Shown piece by piece: positions 50,488 to 59,476 of a stretch of DNA of 64,000 nucleotides; position 1 is the first letter of the stretch; each line of letters opens with the position of its first letter. The stretch spans positions 1 through 64,000 of the forward strand of contig NZ_JAEUXJ010000012.1 in NCBI RefSeq assembly GCF_016775475.1. Reading direction: 5' to 3'. Origin of the DNA: Belnapia mucosa. Lineage in GTDB: Bacteria > Pseudomonadota > Alphaproteobacteria > Acetobacterales > Acetobacteraceae. The notes under the pieces were generated by a model. That model did no database searches. It worked only from the letters and a program-made list of their open reading frames with translations, and was not told where the DNA came from. A program made the position numbers and the translations under genes.

Positions 50488-51455
50488 TCCGCCGTGGCGC
50501 CGCTATCGGCCACGACCTTGGTCCAGAGCCCGATCTCGGATTGGATAGTGGCGGCGTAATCGGCCGGGCTGCCGCCGGTCGGCTTGGCACCCTGGGCGGC
50601 GAGGCGGGCGCGCACCTCGGGGTCGGCCAGCGCCGCGGCCACCGCCGCGTTCAGCCGGGCGATGGCGGCGGGCGGCGTGCGGGCCGGGGCGAGGATGCCC
50701 TGCCAGGCGCCGAGGTCGAAGCCGGGCGGCGTCAGCCCCACCTCGCCCATGGCCGGCACATCCGGCAGCAGCGGCGTGCGCTCCGCGGAGGAGACGGCGA
50801 TGGCGCGGACGCGGCCTTCCTGGATCATCGGCAGGGCCGTCACCACCGTATCGGCGGTGAATTGCACATTGCCCGCCGCCGTGTCGGTCAGCGCCGCCGC
50901 CGTGCCGCGATAGGGCACATGCACCGCATCGCCACCGATATGCCGCATCACCAGGAAGGTGACGAGGTGCGAGATATTGCCGACGCCGCCCGAGGAATAG
51001 CTGAGCTTGCCGGGATTGGCCTTGACCCAGTCTATGAACTCGCGCGCCGTCCGGGGCGGCGCGGCCGGGTTCACCACCAGGGCGAGCGGCGAGGCAGCGG
51101 TGAGCGAGACCGGCGCCAGATCGCGCAGCAGGTCGTAGCTGAGCCGCTTGTACAGGGCCCGGCTGATGACGATGGAGGAGGTGTTGTAGAGCACCGTGTA
51201 GCCATCGGGCTCGGCCTTCGCCACCGCCTCGGCGGCGATATTACCATTGGCGCCGCCGCGATTCTCGACGACGATCGTCTGGCCAAGGTCGCGGCCCATG
51301 CGCTCGGCCAGGATGCGCGCCACCACATCGGTCGGGCCGCCGGGCGGGAAGGCGACCACCAGCCGCACCGGCCGGTCGGGGAAGCCTCCTTGCGCCAATG
51401 CCGGCGCGGCGAGGCCGGCGGCGCCGAGCGCCAGCAGATGGCGGCGTGCGATCAT
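50484..51455 (-). CDS. TctC/Bug-family substrate-binding protein
   Basis: 323 residues. Signal peptide MIARRHLLALGAAGLAAPAL, then PDRPVRLVVAFPPGGPTDVV and VVENRGGANGNIAAEAVAKA. YRGTAAALTDTAAGNVQFTA and PPGFDLGAWQGILAPARTPP agree with the family. The start ATG at 51453-51455 overlaps the MaoC stop by 4 nt. It sits between an acyl-CoA-type hydratase and an acetyltransferase, hinting that its ligand is a carboxylic acid activated to CoA. Confidence 0.93.
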   Translation of the reverse strand: MIARRHLLALGAAGLAAPALAQGGFPDRPVRLVVAFPPGGPTDVVARILAERMGRDLGQTIVVENRGGANGNIAAEAVAKAEPDGYTVLYNTSSIVISRALYKRLSYDLLRDLAPVSLTAASPLALVVNPAAPPRTAREFIDWVKANPGKLSYSSGGVGNISHLVTFLVMRHIGGDAVHVPYRGTAAALTDTAAGNVQFTADTVVTALPMIQEGRVRAIAVSSAERTPLLPDVPAMGEVGLTPPGFDLGAWQGILAPARTPPAAIARLNAAVAAALADPEVRARLAAQGAKPTGGSPADYAATIQSEIGLWTKVVADSGATAE

Positions 51456-51919
51456 GGTGTATCCTCTCCCCGGAGCAGTCGCGTCACGTCGTAGTCCATC
51501 ACCGGCTCGTCCCGCTGGTTCAGCACCCGTACGGCGGAGGCGACCACGGCGCGGCCGCCGGTGCTGGTCGGGCGGATGGCGGTGACCTCGACCTCGGCGC
51601 GGATCGTATCGCCGACGCGCACCGGCGCCAGAGGGCGGATATGGGTCTCGAGCAATGCGAGGCCGGTGCCATGGCACATGCCCTGCAGCAGCAAGCCTTC
51701 GATCAGCGCATGGGTCAGCGCCCCGGGCACCGGGCGGGCGCCGAGCGCGCCGGCCTGAGTCGCATCGACGAAGAGCGGTTCCTGCATGCCGGTCAGCGCG
51801 ACGAAGCCCATCAGGTCGTGCTCGGTGACGGTGCGGCCGAAGCTGCGGAAGCGCTGGCCGACCGCCAATTGCTGCCAGGTGAAGCCAAGGCCGAGCAGCG
51901 GCGGCGTGTCCTGCGGCAT
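51452..51919 (-). CDS. MaoC-family dehydratase
   Basis: 155 residues, single hot-dog domain: QQLAVGQRFRSFGRTVTEHD, LMGFVALTGMQEPLFVDATQ and VRVGDTIRAEVEVTAIRPTS. MaoC proteins hydrate enoyl-CoA or dehydrate hydroxyacyl-CoA; the Asp/His pair is here only partly matched (VTEHD, FVDA). It opens an operon with the TctC and GNAT genes. Confidence 0.88.
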   Translation of the reverse strand: MPQDTPPLLGLGFTWQQLAVGQRFRSFGRTVTEHDLMGFVALTGMQEPLFVDATQAGALGARPVPGALTHALIEGLLLQGMCHGTGLALLETHIRPLAPVRVGDTIRAEVEVTAIRPTSTGGRAVVASAVRVLNQRDEPVMDYDVTRLLRGEDTP

Positions 51920-51958
51920 GTGTCCTCCCCTTGGGCCACAGGCTCCTCGCCCGGGATG

Positions 51959-52042
51959 CCGCTGTCAACGGAACCGCGATCCCAGGCGCCGGTTAGGACA
52001 CCGCTGTCAACGGAACCGCGATCCCAGGCGCCGGTTAGGACA
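51959..52042. repeat. Perfect 42-bp tandem duplication
   Basis: 51959-52000 and 52001-52042 are identical, starting CCGCTGTCAACGGAACCGCG. The right copy ends in CCAGGCGCC (52024-52032), which pairs with GGCGCCTGG (52044-52052). It lies between the divergent MaoC and SemiSWEET genes. Confidence 0.9.
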
Positions 52043-52071
52043 CGGCGCCTGGAACCGGAGGGAATGCCGCG

Positions 52072-52368
52072 ATGGATGCCGCCCCTATCATCGGCGGATT
52101 GGCCACGCTGGCCTCGACCACCAGCTTCCTGCCTCAGGCCTGGAAGGTGATCCGCACCCGCGATACGGCGGCGATCTCGAAGCGGATGTACACCGTCACG
52201 GTGGTGGGTTTCGCGCTGTGGCTGACCTATGGGCTGCTGCTCGGGCAATGGCCGCTGATCCTGACCAACGGCATCTGCCTCGCCCTCTCGGCCTTCATCC
52301 TGGTGATGAAGCTGCTGCCGCGGCATCGCAAGGAGGCGGTGGCGGCCGCGCTCGACCCCACGACTTGA
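52072..52368 (+). CDS. SemiSWEET sugar transporter
   Basis: 98 residues, three membrane helices. The PQ-loop motif FLPQAWKVIRTRDTAAISKR sits between the first two; VVGFALWLTYGLLLGQWPLI and NGICLALSAFILVMKLLP are the others. SemiSWEETs dimerise to move sugars down a gradient. GGAGG is 10 nt before the ATG. It lies behind the 42-bp duplication. Confidence 0.92.
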   Translation: MDAAPIIGGLATLASTTSFLPQAWKVIRTRDTAAISKRMYTVTVVGFALWLTYGLLLGQWPLILTNGICLALSAFILVMKLLPRHRKEAVAAALDPTT

Positions 52369-52376
52369 TACTTTGG

Positions 52377-52436
52377 GGAATGCGCCTTGCGGCGCATTCC
52401 TGATAACGGCACCGGTGGGGGTGCGGACCGGTGCCG
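52377..52436 (-). repeat. REP-like paired hairpins, copy 2
   Basis: 52377-52400 is a perfect 10-bp stem (GGAATGCGCC/GGCGCATTCC, loop TTGC), followed by 52407-52436 with a perfect 10-bp stem CGGCACCGGT/ACCGGTGCCG and loop GGGGGTGCGG. Read on the minus strand it has the same order and loop bases as copy 1 at 43132-43245. Confidence 0.75.
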
Positions 52437-52482
52437 CGCCAGCTTGACCTCCAGGCGGCGGCACCGCCTACTCGCGCCGCGC

Positions 52483-53637
52483 ATGCCCCCTGCCCTTCCC
52501 ATTGCCCTGCTGGCCCTGGCCGGATTCACCACCGGCGCCGGCATGCGGATGCTCGACCCGCTGCTGCCCTCGGTCGCCGCCAGCTTCGGGGTCAGCGTGC
52601 CGCAGGCCACCATCCTCGTCGCCGGCTTCGTGCTGCCCTATGGGCTGGTGCAGCTCGTCGCCGGGCCGCTCGGCGACCGGATGGGCAAGCTGCGGATCGT
52701 CTGCGGCGCGCTGCTGCTCTACGGGCTCGGCCTGGTCGCCAGCGGCTTCGCCCCGGCGCTGTATGGCCTCGTCGGGCTGCGGGCCTGGTGCGGCTTCTTC
52801 GCCGGCGCCGTCATCCCGCTGCTGATGGCGCATATCGCCGATGCCGTGCCCTATGCGGACCGCCAGGTGGCGATCAGCCGCTTCCTGACGGGCATGGTGA
52901 TGGCGCAGCTCATCGCCGGCCCGGTCTCCGGCGTGGTGGCCGAGGCCGCGGGCTGGCGGCTGCCCTTCCTGCTGCTGGGTGCCCTGGCGCTGGCGGTGGG
53001 CGCGATCCTCGCCGCCCGGCTGGGGCCGGCCCTCTGGCGGATGCCGGAGGATGCGGCGCGTGGCCGCGGCATGGCGGCCTATGGGGACCTGCTGCGGCGG
53101 CCGGCCGGGCGCTGGCTGATGGGCATCGCCTTCTGCGACGGCTTCCTGCTGTTCGGCGGCGCCTTTCCCTTCGTCGGCTCCTTCCTGATCGAGCGTTTCG
53201 GCCGCAATGCCGCGGAGGCGGGGCTGATCGTCGCCGGCTTCGGCCTCGGCGCCTTCGTCTATACGCGGCTGGCGCGGCGGCTGCTGGCCCGCTTCGGGGA
53301 GAGGGGGCTGCTGATGACCGGGGGCGCGCTGGTTGCGGCGCTGCTCGGCCTGCTGGCGGCGGCGCCGGGCTGGCCGGTGGTGGCCGCGGTGCAGATCGGG
53401 CTCGGCCTCGCCTTCTACATGTTCCATGGCGTGCTGCAGACCCAATCGACCGAGGCGCTGCCGGAGGCGCGCGGCACCGCGGTGGGCGCCTTCGCCCTGG
53501 CGCTCTTCCTCGGCCAGAGTGCAGGATCGCTCGCCTTCGGGCTGGGGCTGGTGGCCATCGGCTATCGCGGCGCCTTCGCCGCGGCGGGCTGCGGGGTGCT
53601 GGCCCTGGCCCTCTGGGCCAGACAGGGGACGAAGTGA
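52483..53637 (+). CDS. MFS transporter
   Basis: 384 residues from the ATG at 52483. About twelve helices; PYGLVQLVAGPLGDRMGKLR is the MFS loop motif GDRxGK, and MRMLDPLLPSVAASFGVSVP is the usual first-helix exit. Probable exporter of a small molecule; the substrate is not readable. Its stop overlaps the next gene as TGATG. Confidence 0.9.
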   Translation: MPPALPIALLALAGFTTGAGMRMLDPLLPSVAASFGVSVPQATILVAGFVLPYGLVQLVAGPLGDRMGKLRIVCGALLLYGLGLVASGFAPALYGLVGLRAWCGFFAGAVIPLLMAHIADAVPYADRQVAISRFLTGMVMAQLIAGPVSGVVAEAAGWRLPFLLLGALALAVGAILAARLGPALWRMPEDAARGRGMAAYGDLLRRPAGRWLMGIAFCDGFLLFGGAFPFVGSFLIERFGRNAAEAGLIVAGFGLGAFVYTRLARRLLARFGERGLLMTGGALVAALLGLLAAAPGWPVVAAVQIGLGLAFYMFHGVLQTQSTEALPEARGTAVGAFALALFLGQSAGSLAFGLGLVAIGYRGAFAAAGCGVLALALWARQGTK

Positions 53638-54086
53638 TGGCGGAGCACTACCTGGAGGATTTCGCGGCCGGGCAGGTCTTCCGTTCCGGCACGCTGGCGG
53701 TGACGGAGGAGGCGATCATCGCCTATGCGCGGGAATTCGACCCGCAGCCCTTCCATCTGGACGATGCCGCGGCGCGCGGCACGATGTTCGGCGGGCTGGC
53801 GGCCAGCGGCTGGCACACCGCGGCGATGACGATGAAGCTGCTGGTCGGCAGCGAATTCCGCCCCGCCGGCGGGATCATCGGCGGTGGGATGGAGGAACTG
53901 CGCTGGCCCCGCCCGGTGCGGCCGGGCGATGTGCTTCGGGTCGAGGTCGAGGTGCTGGAGGTGCGGCCCAGCCGGTCCAGGCCGCAACAGGGGATGCTGC
54001 GGGCCCGCTGTACCACGCTCAACCAGCAGGGCGAGGCGGTGCAGGTGTTCGTGCCGAACCTGATCGTGCCGCGCCGGCCCGGCTGA
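53637..54086 (+). CDS. MaoC-family dehydratase, second copy
   Basis: 149 residues. HYLEDFAAGQVFRSGTLAVT, EFDPQPFHLDDAAARGTMFG and LAASGWHTAAMTMKLLVGSE are the MaoC hot-dog motifs, including the Asp/His pair EFDPQPFHLD. It is probably an acyl-CoA dehydratase. The ATG shares bases with the MFS stop, so the two are coupled. Confidence 0.93.
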   Translation: MAEHYLEDFAAGQVFRSGTLAVTEEAIIAYAREFDPQPFHLDDAAARGTMFGGLAASGWHTAAMTMKLLVGSEFRPAGGIIGGGMEELRWPRPVRPGDVLRVEVEVLEVRPSRSRPQQGMLRARCTTLNQQGEAVQVFVPNLIVPRRPG

Positions 54087-54100
54087 CTAACCCACCCTGA

Positions 54101-55147
54101 TCACCCACACTGGGCCGGCCGGCCCTCCATGAATTCCAGCAGGCAGTCGCCGAAGCGGCGGGTGAAGAGCGATTCCGCCCCGCCGCCATGGCCAGCGAGT
54201 CCGGCGGGCCGGTCGAGGAAGAGCAGGTCCTGCACCCGCCGGCCGAGGGCCTGGAACAGCCGGGCGCGGGCATTCGGGTCCGGGTCGAATTCATCGCCTT
54301 CGAAGGTGGCGACGACGACGCGGGCGGCGGGGTTGCGGGCACGCTCCAGCACCTCGCGCAGTTCCGCCACTGCCCAGCCCCAGGCGGGGCTGCCGCGCGG
54401 GCCATGCGCGGCGGGGGCGACCGCCACCACGCCATCGACCAGCCCCGGCTCGTCCAGCGCCTGCAGGGCGTTCCAGGCGCCGCGCGACTGGCCGCCGACG
54501 ACGATCCGGGCGTAGCCCCGGGCCCGCAGCGCCCGCAGCGCCCCCCGCAGCCAGATGGCGGCATCCTCGGTCTCATCGAGGGAGGGGTCGCGGTCGAAGC
54601 GCAGCACGTCCCAGCCGGCATTGTTGAAGACGCGGACATGCGGCTGCGGCTGGCTGCCGCGGCTGTCCTGGCCTCCGGCGGCGCGGCCATGCGCCCAGAT
54701 ATAGGCGCCACGCGCCGCGGCCGGGCCTTGCCAGAAGAAGCGGCCATCCGCCACCATCGCCCAGCCCGGCCCGCCGAGCAGCGGCCGGTTGGGCGGCGGC
54801 GGCAGCGAGGCGACCGTCTCAAGCCCCGGCCAGACCACGGTGAGATCGCGCGCATAGGCACGGCAGCCGGCGCCGGCCTCTGCGCCGACCCATTGGGCGC
54901 AAAGGGCGATGGCCCGGGCCTCGGTGGCGGCGAGATCGGGTTGGGCGGCGGCCCAGCCCCAGGCGCCGCTCGGGCTGAGGGCGAAGACCCGCGGCGTCGC
55001 CTGCTGGAGGAAACGCTGATAGTCGGCGCGGCCTTCGGCCGAGAGATGCGGCACGGCGCCGGCATCCAGTACCGAGACGGGTTCGGCATGGAGCGGCAGC
55101 GGCAGGGCCAGCATCAGGGCTAGCCACAATAGTATGTGATATCCCAT
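54101..55147 (-). CDS. Exported alpha/beta-hydrolase-like protein
   Basis: 348 residues. Signal peptide (YHILLWLALMLALPLPLHAE). The nucleophile elbow is IVVGGQSRGAWNALQALDEP (G-x-S-x-G), and ATFEGDEFDPDPNARAR may hold the acid; the His could be in the late GHGGGAESLF. The family is not specifically recognised. It lies alone, convergent with the MaoC gene and divergent from argG. Confidence 0.7.
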   Translation of the reverse strand: MGYHILLWLALMLALPLPLHAEPVSVLDAGAVPHLSAEGRADYQRFLQQATPRVFALSPSGAWGWAAAQPDLAATEARAIALCAQWVGAEAGAGCRAYARDLTVVWPGLETVASLPPPPNRPLLGGPGWAMVADGRFFWQGPAAARGAYIWAHGRAAGGQDSRGSQPQPHVRVFNNAGWDVLRFDRDPSLDETEDAAIWLRGALRALRARGYARIVVGGQSRGAWNALQALDEPGLVDGVVAVAPAAHGPRGSPAWGWAVAELREVLERARNPAARVVVATFEGDEFDPDPNARARLFQALGRRVQDLLFLDRPAGLAGHGGGAESLFTRRFGDCLLEFMEGRPAQCG

Positions 55148-55266
55148 GGATGTGATGAAACCATGACAGACCCGACTCGCGCAACCGTGATCTGCACAAC
55201 TAGCCCCTTGTTTGGGGCCGCCTTCCGGGGCACCAAGCCGCGATCCAGCTCCCCAAGGACCCGACC

Positions 55267-56502
55267 ATGCGCGTGAAGGATGTGAAGAAGGTCGTGCTGG
55301 CCTATTCCGGCGGCCTCGACACCAGCGTCATCCTCAAATGGCTCCAGACCACCTATCGGTGCGAGGTGGTGACCTTCACCGCCGATCTCGGCCAGGGCGA
55401 GGAGCTGGGCCCGGCCCGGGACAAGGCGCTGCTGCTCGGCATCAAGCCCGAGAACGTTTTCATCCGTGACCTGCGGGAGGAATTCGTACGGGACTTCGTC
55501 TTCCCGATGTTCCGGATGAATGCCCTCTATGAAGGCCAGTATCTCCTCGGCACCTCCATTGCCCGGCCGCTCATCGCGCAGGAGCAGATCCGAATCGCCG
55601 AAGAGGTCGGCGCCGATGCCGTCGCCCATGGCGCGACCGGCAAGGGCAATGACCAGGTCCGCTTCGAGATCGGCTATTACGCGCTGAAACCCGATGTGAA
55701 GGTCATCGCCCCCTGGCGTGAATGGGAGCTGACGAGCCGTACCCGGCTGCTGGAATTCGCCGAACAGAACCAGATCCCGATCGCCAAGGACAAGCGCGGC
55801 GAGGCGCCCTTCTCGGTCGATGCCAACCTCCTGCACAGCAGCTCCGAGGGGAAGATCCTCGAGGAGCCCTGGGACGCGCCGGACGAGATGGTCTGGCAGC
55901 GCACCATCAGCCCGATGGAGGCGCCCGACAGCCCGACCGAGATCGTGGTCGAGTTCGAGCGCGGCGACGCCGTCGGCATCAACGGCAAGCGGATGAGCCC
56001 GGCGACGCTGCTGACCGAGCTCAATGCCCTCGGCAAGGCCAATGGCATCGGCCGGCTGGACCTGGTGGAGAACCGCTTCGTCGGCATGAAGTCGCGCGGC
56101 TGCTACGAGACGCCAGGCGGCACCATCCTCTATCAGGCGCACCGCGCCATCGAGAGCATCACGCTGGACCGCGAGGCGGCGCACCTCAAGGACTCGCTGA
56201 TGCCGCGCTATGCGGAGATCGTCTATAACGGCTTCTGGTTCAGCCCGGAGCGCCGGATGATCCAGGCCATGGCGGATGAAAGCCAGCGCAGCGTCACCGG
56301 CGAGGTGCGGATGAAGCTGTATAAGGGCAATGTCATCGTCACCGGCCGGCGCAGCTCGCACAGCCTCTATTCGATGAAGCACGTCACCTTCGAGGAAGAC
56401 CAGGGCGCCTATGACCAGTTCGATGCCCAGGGCTTCATCAAGTTGAACGCGCTGCGGCTGCGGCTCGGCGCCATGGCCGGGCGCCGGGGCGGCGCGCTGT
56501 AG
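55267..56502 (+). CDS. argG: Argininosuccinate synthase
   Basis: 411 residues. It joins citrulline and aspartate with ATP in arginine synthesis. KVVLAYSGGLDTSVILKWLQ is the PP-loop; GLDTS and GATGKGNDQVRFEIGYYALK, then FVGMKSRGCYETPGGTILYQ, are conserved. CAAGGA precedes the ATG. A hairpin GCCCC/GGGGC at 55203-55218 lies in the leader. A potassium channel gene follows after 2 nt. Confidence 0.98.
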   Translation: MRVKDVKKVVLAYSGGLDTSVILKWLQTTYRCEVVTFTADLGQGEELGPARDKALLLGIKPENVFIRDLREEFVRDFVFPMFRMNALYEGQYLLGTSIARPLIAQEQIRIAEEVGADAVAHGATGKGNDQVRFEIGYYALKPDVKVIAPWREWELTSRTRLLEFAEQNQIPIAKDKRGEAPFSVDANLLHSSSEGKILEEPWDAPDEMVWQRTISPMEAPDSPTEIVVEFERGDAVGINGKRMSPATLLTELNALGKANGIGRLDLVENRFVGMKSRGCYETPGGTILYQAHRAIESITLDREAAHLKDSLMPRYAEIVYNGFWFSPERRMIQAMADESQRSVTGEVRMKLYKGNVIVTGRRSSHSLYSMKHVTFEEDQGAYDQFDAQGFIKLNALRLRLGAMAGRRGGAL

Positions 56503-56504
56503 CC

Positions 56505-57293
56505 ATGCGGTGGCCGCGGCGCGATCGGCTCCGGGTTGCGCTGCGGAGGCTCTACCGGGCGGAGGTGCCGGAGGCCCGGCGCTTCCGCTATGCCCTGCTC
56601 GGCCTCGACCTGGTCAGCATCGGCTGGATCGTCACGGCCTCCTTCCTGCCGCTCAGCACGCTGGTGCTGGCCGTGGATGTCGGGCTCGGCCTCGTCCTGC
56701 TGGCCGAATTCGCCACGCGGATCGGCGCCAGTGCGCGCCCCTGGCGGAACCTGATGCGGCCGCTGGAGCTGGCCGACCTGCTCGGCATCCTCTCCCTGCT
56801 GCTCGCGCCGCTGCTGCACGGCGCGCTGGGGTTCCTCCGCGTGCTGCGGACGCTCCGGCTGCTGCATTCGGTCCGGCTGATCGCCTCGCTCCGCAGCGAC
56901 CTGCCCTTCTTCCGCCAGAACGAGGAAGCGGCGCTGGCGGCGGCGCAGCTCGGTGTCTTCATCTTCGTCATGACCGGCGTGGTCTTCGAGACGCAGCACC
57001 GCGGCAACCCGCACATCACCAACTATTCGGACGCGCTCTACTTCACTGTCACCACCCTGACGACGACGGGCTTCGGCGACATCACCCTGCAGGGGCCGCT
57101 CGGGCGGCTGCTCTCGGTGGTGATCATGCTGGCCGGCGTCACCCTGTTCCTTCGGCTGGCGCAGACGCTGTTCCGGCCGAACAAGGTGCGCTTTTCCTGC
57201 CCGGATTGCGGCCTGCAGCGGCACGAGCCGGATGCGGTCCACTGCAAGGCCTGCGGCATCCTGCTCAACATTCCGAACGAGGGCGAGAGCTGA
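56505..57293 (+). CDS. Voltage-gated potassium channel-type protein with C-terminal zinc ribbon
   Basis: 262 residues with a six-helix layout. GFLRVLRTLRLLHSVRLIAS looks like an S4 segment with regular Arg; the pore is TVTTLTTTGFGDITLQGPLG, with TTGFGD as selectivity filter. At the C-terminus, VRFSCPDCGLQRHEPDAVHC and KACGILLNIPN form a zinc ribbon (CxxC...CxxC). Starts 2 nt after argG, an unexpected operon partner. It may be a ligand- or metal-modulated channel. Confidence 0.85.
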   Translation: MRWPRRDRLRVALRRLYRAEVPEARRFRYALLGLDLVSIGWIVTASFLPLSTLVLAVDVGLGLVLLAEFATRIGASARPWRNLMRPLELADLLGILSLLLAPLLHGALGFLRVLRTLRLLHSVRLIASLRSDLPFFRQNEEAALAAAQLGVFIFVMTGVVFETQHRGNPHITNYSDALYFTVTTLTTTGFGDITLQGPLGRLLSVVIMLAGVTLFLRLAQTLFRPNKVRFSCPDCGLQRHEPDAVHCKACGILLNIPNEGES

Positions 57294-58256
57294 CTACTCC
57301 GCCCGGATGCCGGTCTGCGCCACGATCTGCTTCACCACCACCCTCTCCCGCTGGATGCGGGCGGTGAAGGCGGCCGAGCCTTCGGTGACCGCGTCATTGC
57401 CGGTCATCGCCAGCTTCTCCCGCGTCGCCGGATCGCGCGTCGCATGGGCCAGCGCCGCCTCCAGCCGCGCCATCACCGGCGCCGGCGTGCCGGCGGGGGC
57501 GAACAGGCCGTTCCAGCTGGTCAGGTCGAAGCCGGGGAAGCCGCTCTCGGCAATGGTGGGCAGGTGGGAGAGGCTGCCGCGCCGCTCGCCGCTGGTCAGC
57601 GCCAGGCCCCGCACCTTCCCCTCCTGCACCAGGGGGCCGAAGGTATTGGCGGTGCCGATCGCGGCGTCGATGGTGCCGGCGGCCAGGTCCCGCGCCGATT
57701 CCGCGCCGCCGCGATAGGGCACGTGCTCCAGCTTGATCCCGGCCCGGTTCTCCAGCAGCGCGCCGGCCAGATGGCCGAGGGAGCCGACGCCGGGCGTGCC
57801 GTAGCTGACGCCGGGATGCGCCTTGGCATGGGCGAGGAAGCCGGCCATGTCCTTCGCCGGGAAGTCGCGCTTCACCACCAGCACATAGGGCAGCGCCACC
57901 GCCTGGCCGACCGGGGCGAAGGCCGTCTCGTAGTCGAAGGTCAGGCCCTTCACGATGAAGGGCACGACGAGGAAGGCGAAGCTTTCGAACAGCAGCGTGT
58001 AGCCGTCAGGCGGGGACTGGGCGACGATCCCGGCGCCGATCGAGCCGCCGGCGCCGGTGCGGTTCTCGATCACGATGCTCTGGCCGAGGGATTCCGCCAG
58101 CTTCGGCGAGAGCAGCCGCGCCACCGTGTCGGATTGCCCGCCCGGCGCATAGGGCGCGATGATGCGGATCGGCCGGTCCGGCCAGGACTGGGCCCCGGCC
58201 CGGCGGATGGCGGCGGCGGCGAGCGCGCCCCCGAGCAGCATGCGACGTCCCGGCAT
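57294..58256 (-). CDS. TctC/Bug-family substrate-binding protein
   Basis: 320 residues. Signal peptide MLLGGALAAAAIRRAGAQSW, then PDRPIRIIAPYAPGGQSDTV and VIENRTGAGGSIGAGIVAQS. YRGGAESARDLAAGTIDAAI and FDLTSWNGLFAPAGTPAPVM complete the fold. It ends convergent with the potassium channel gene and is 51 bp after the MscS gene on the same strand. No clear enzyme partner. Confidence 0.93.
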   Translation of the reverse strand: MPGRRMLLGGALAAAAIRRAGAQSWPDRPIRIIAPYAPGGQSDTVARLLSPKLAESLGQSIVIENRTGAGGSIGAGIVAQSPPDGYTLLFESFAFLVVPFIVKGLTFDYETAFAPVGQAVALPYVLVVKRDFPAKDMAGFLAHAKAHPGVSYGTPGVGSLGHLAGALLENRAGIKLEHVPYRGGAESARDLAAGTIDAAIGTANTFGPLVQEGKVRGLALTSGERRGSLSHLPTIAESGFPGFDLTSWNGLFAPAGTPAPVMARLEAALAHATRDPATREKLAMTGNDAVTEGSAAFTARIQRERVVVKQIVAQTGIRAE

Positions 58257-58307
58257 CGGTCGGCCCTCCCGCCTTTTGGGAAAGGCTGGCGGCGGCGCCG
58301 CGCCGGG

Positions 58308-59378
58308 TCAAGCCGCTTGCGCCTCGGACAGGGTGAACCGGGTCTGCGGCAGGGCCTTCGGGTAGTGCTTGGCGAGGAAGGCGACCAGTTCTTCGCGCAT
58401 CAGGCAGCGCAGGTCGAACATGGCGCCGGAATTGGCCGCGCTCATGAGCACCCGGACCTCGATGCTCCGCTCCTTCAGGTCGGTGACCTGCACGGCGAAG
58501 ACCCGGCGGTCCCAGAGCGGGCTGGTCTCCAGGATGCGCTGCGCCTCGGCCCGCAGCGCGGCGACCGGGACGGTGTAGTCCACATAGACGAAGACGGTGT
58601 CCAGTAGCTGGGCGCTGGTCTTGGTCCAATTGCGGATGGGGCGTTCGGTGAAATAGTTGATCGGGACCACCAGCGAGCGCTGGTCCCAGGTGGCGATGGT
58701 CACATAGGTCGAGGTGATCTCCGCCACATGGCCCCATTCGCCCTCGACCAGCACCGCATCGCCGAGGCGGATCGGCTGGGTCAGCGCGATCTGGATGCCG
58801 GCGATGAGGTTGGAGACGGCCGGCCGGGCCGCGAGGCCGGCGACGATGCCGGCAACCCCCGCGGAGGCGAAGAGGCTGAGGCCGACGGTCCGGACCGCCG
58901 GGATCGCTGTCAGCACCAGCCCCGCCGTCAGCGCCACCCCGGCTGAGACGGCCAGGCGGCGGAAGACGATCAGCTGGGTGCGCCGCCGCCGTTGCAGCCA
59001 GTCGGCATTCTCGCCGAGTTCCTCGACCATGTAGGAATCGAAGACCGCGGCCACCTTGCGGGTCGCCGCCCAGCCGAGCGCCACCACCAGGCCGAGCGCG
59101 GCGGCGCGGCTGGCGGCGCGTGAGGCCTCGGTCGGCAGGTCCACCTCCGGCAAGGCCGCCTGGATCGCGAGCAGCGCCACCGCGACCCGGACCGCGCTGC
59201 GGCCATCCACCATCACCCGCTGCAGCACCCGCGCATTGCTGGCCGAGAGCAGCCGGTCCAGCAGCGCATGCAGCAGCCACAGCACCAGCAGGGCCAGCGC
59301 CGGGGCCAGGACGAAGGCGACCAGGAGCGAGAGCCAGACCGGCATCTCCCGCCCGCCCGTGAGCAACTCGGTCAGCAT
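58308..59378 (-). CDS. MscS-family mechanosensitive channel
   Basis: 356 residues from the ATG at 59376-59378 (AGGA upstream). Four to five helices, then SLFASAGVAGIVAGLAARPA and VSNLIAGIQIALTQPIRLGD (pore helix and its exit) and VVPINYFTERPIRNWTKTSA, the beta domain. This is the short, YnaI/YbdG-like type. It responds to membrane tension. Confidence 0.9.
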   Translation of the reverse strand: MLTELLTGGREMPVWLSLLVAFVLAPALALLVLWLLHALLDRLLSASNARVLQRVMVDGRSAVRVAVALLAIQAALPEVDLPTEASRAASRAAALGLVVALGWAATRKVAAVFDSYMVEELGENADWLQRRRRTQLIVFRRLAVSAGVALTAGLVLTAIPAVRTVGLSLFASAGVAGIVAGLAARPAVSNLIAGIQIALTQPIRLGDAVLVEGEWGHVAEITSTYVTIATWDQRSLVVPINYFTERPIRNWTKTSAQLLDTVFVYVDYTVPVAALRAEAQRILETSPLWDRRVFAVQVTDLKERSIEVRVLMSAANSGAMFDLRCLMREELVAFLAKHYPKALPQTRFTLSEAQAA

Positions 59379-59476
59379 GGCAGTCCTTTCTCTCGGGCAG
59401 CCGCCGCCCCAACGCGGCAGCGGCGGAACCGTGGCGCCCGGGACGCGCTGGAAGCTCGATACGGAGGAGATGCGAG

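Noticed and set aside
55203..55218. GCCCC/GGGGC hairpin before argG as a riboswitch or attenuator
   Set aside because: The stem is only 5 bp, with no leader peptide or conserved element seen.
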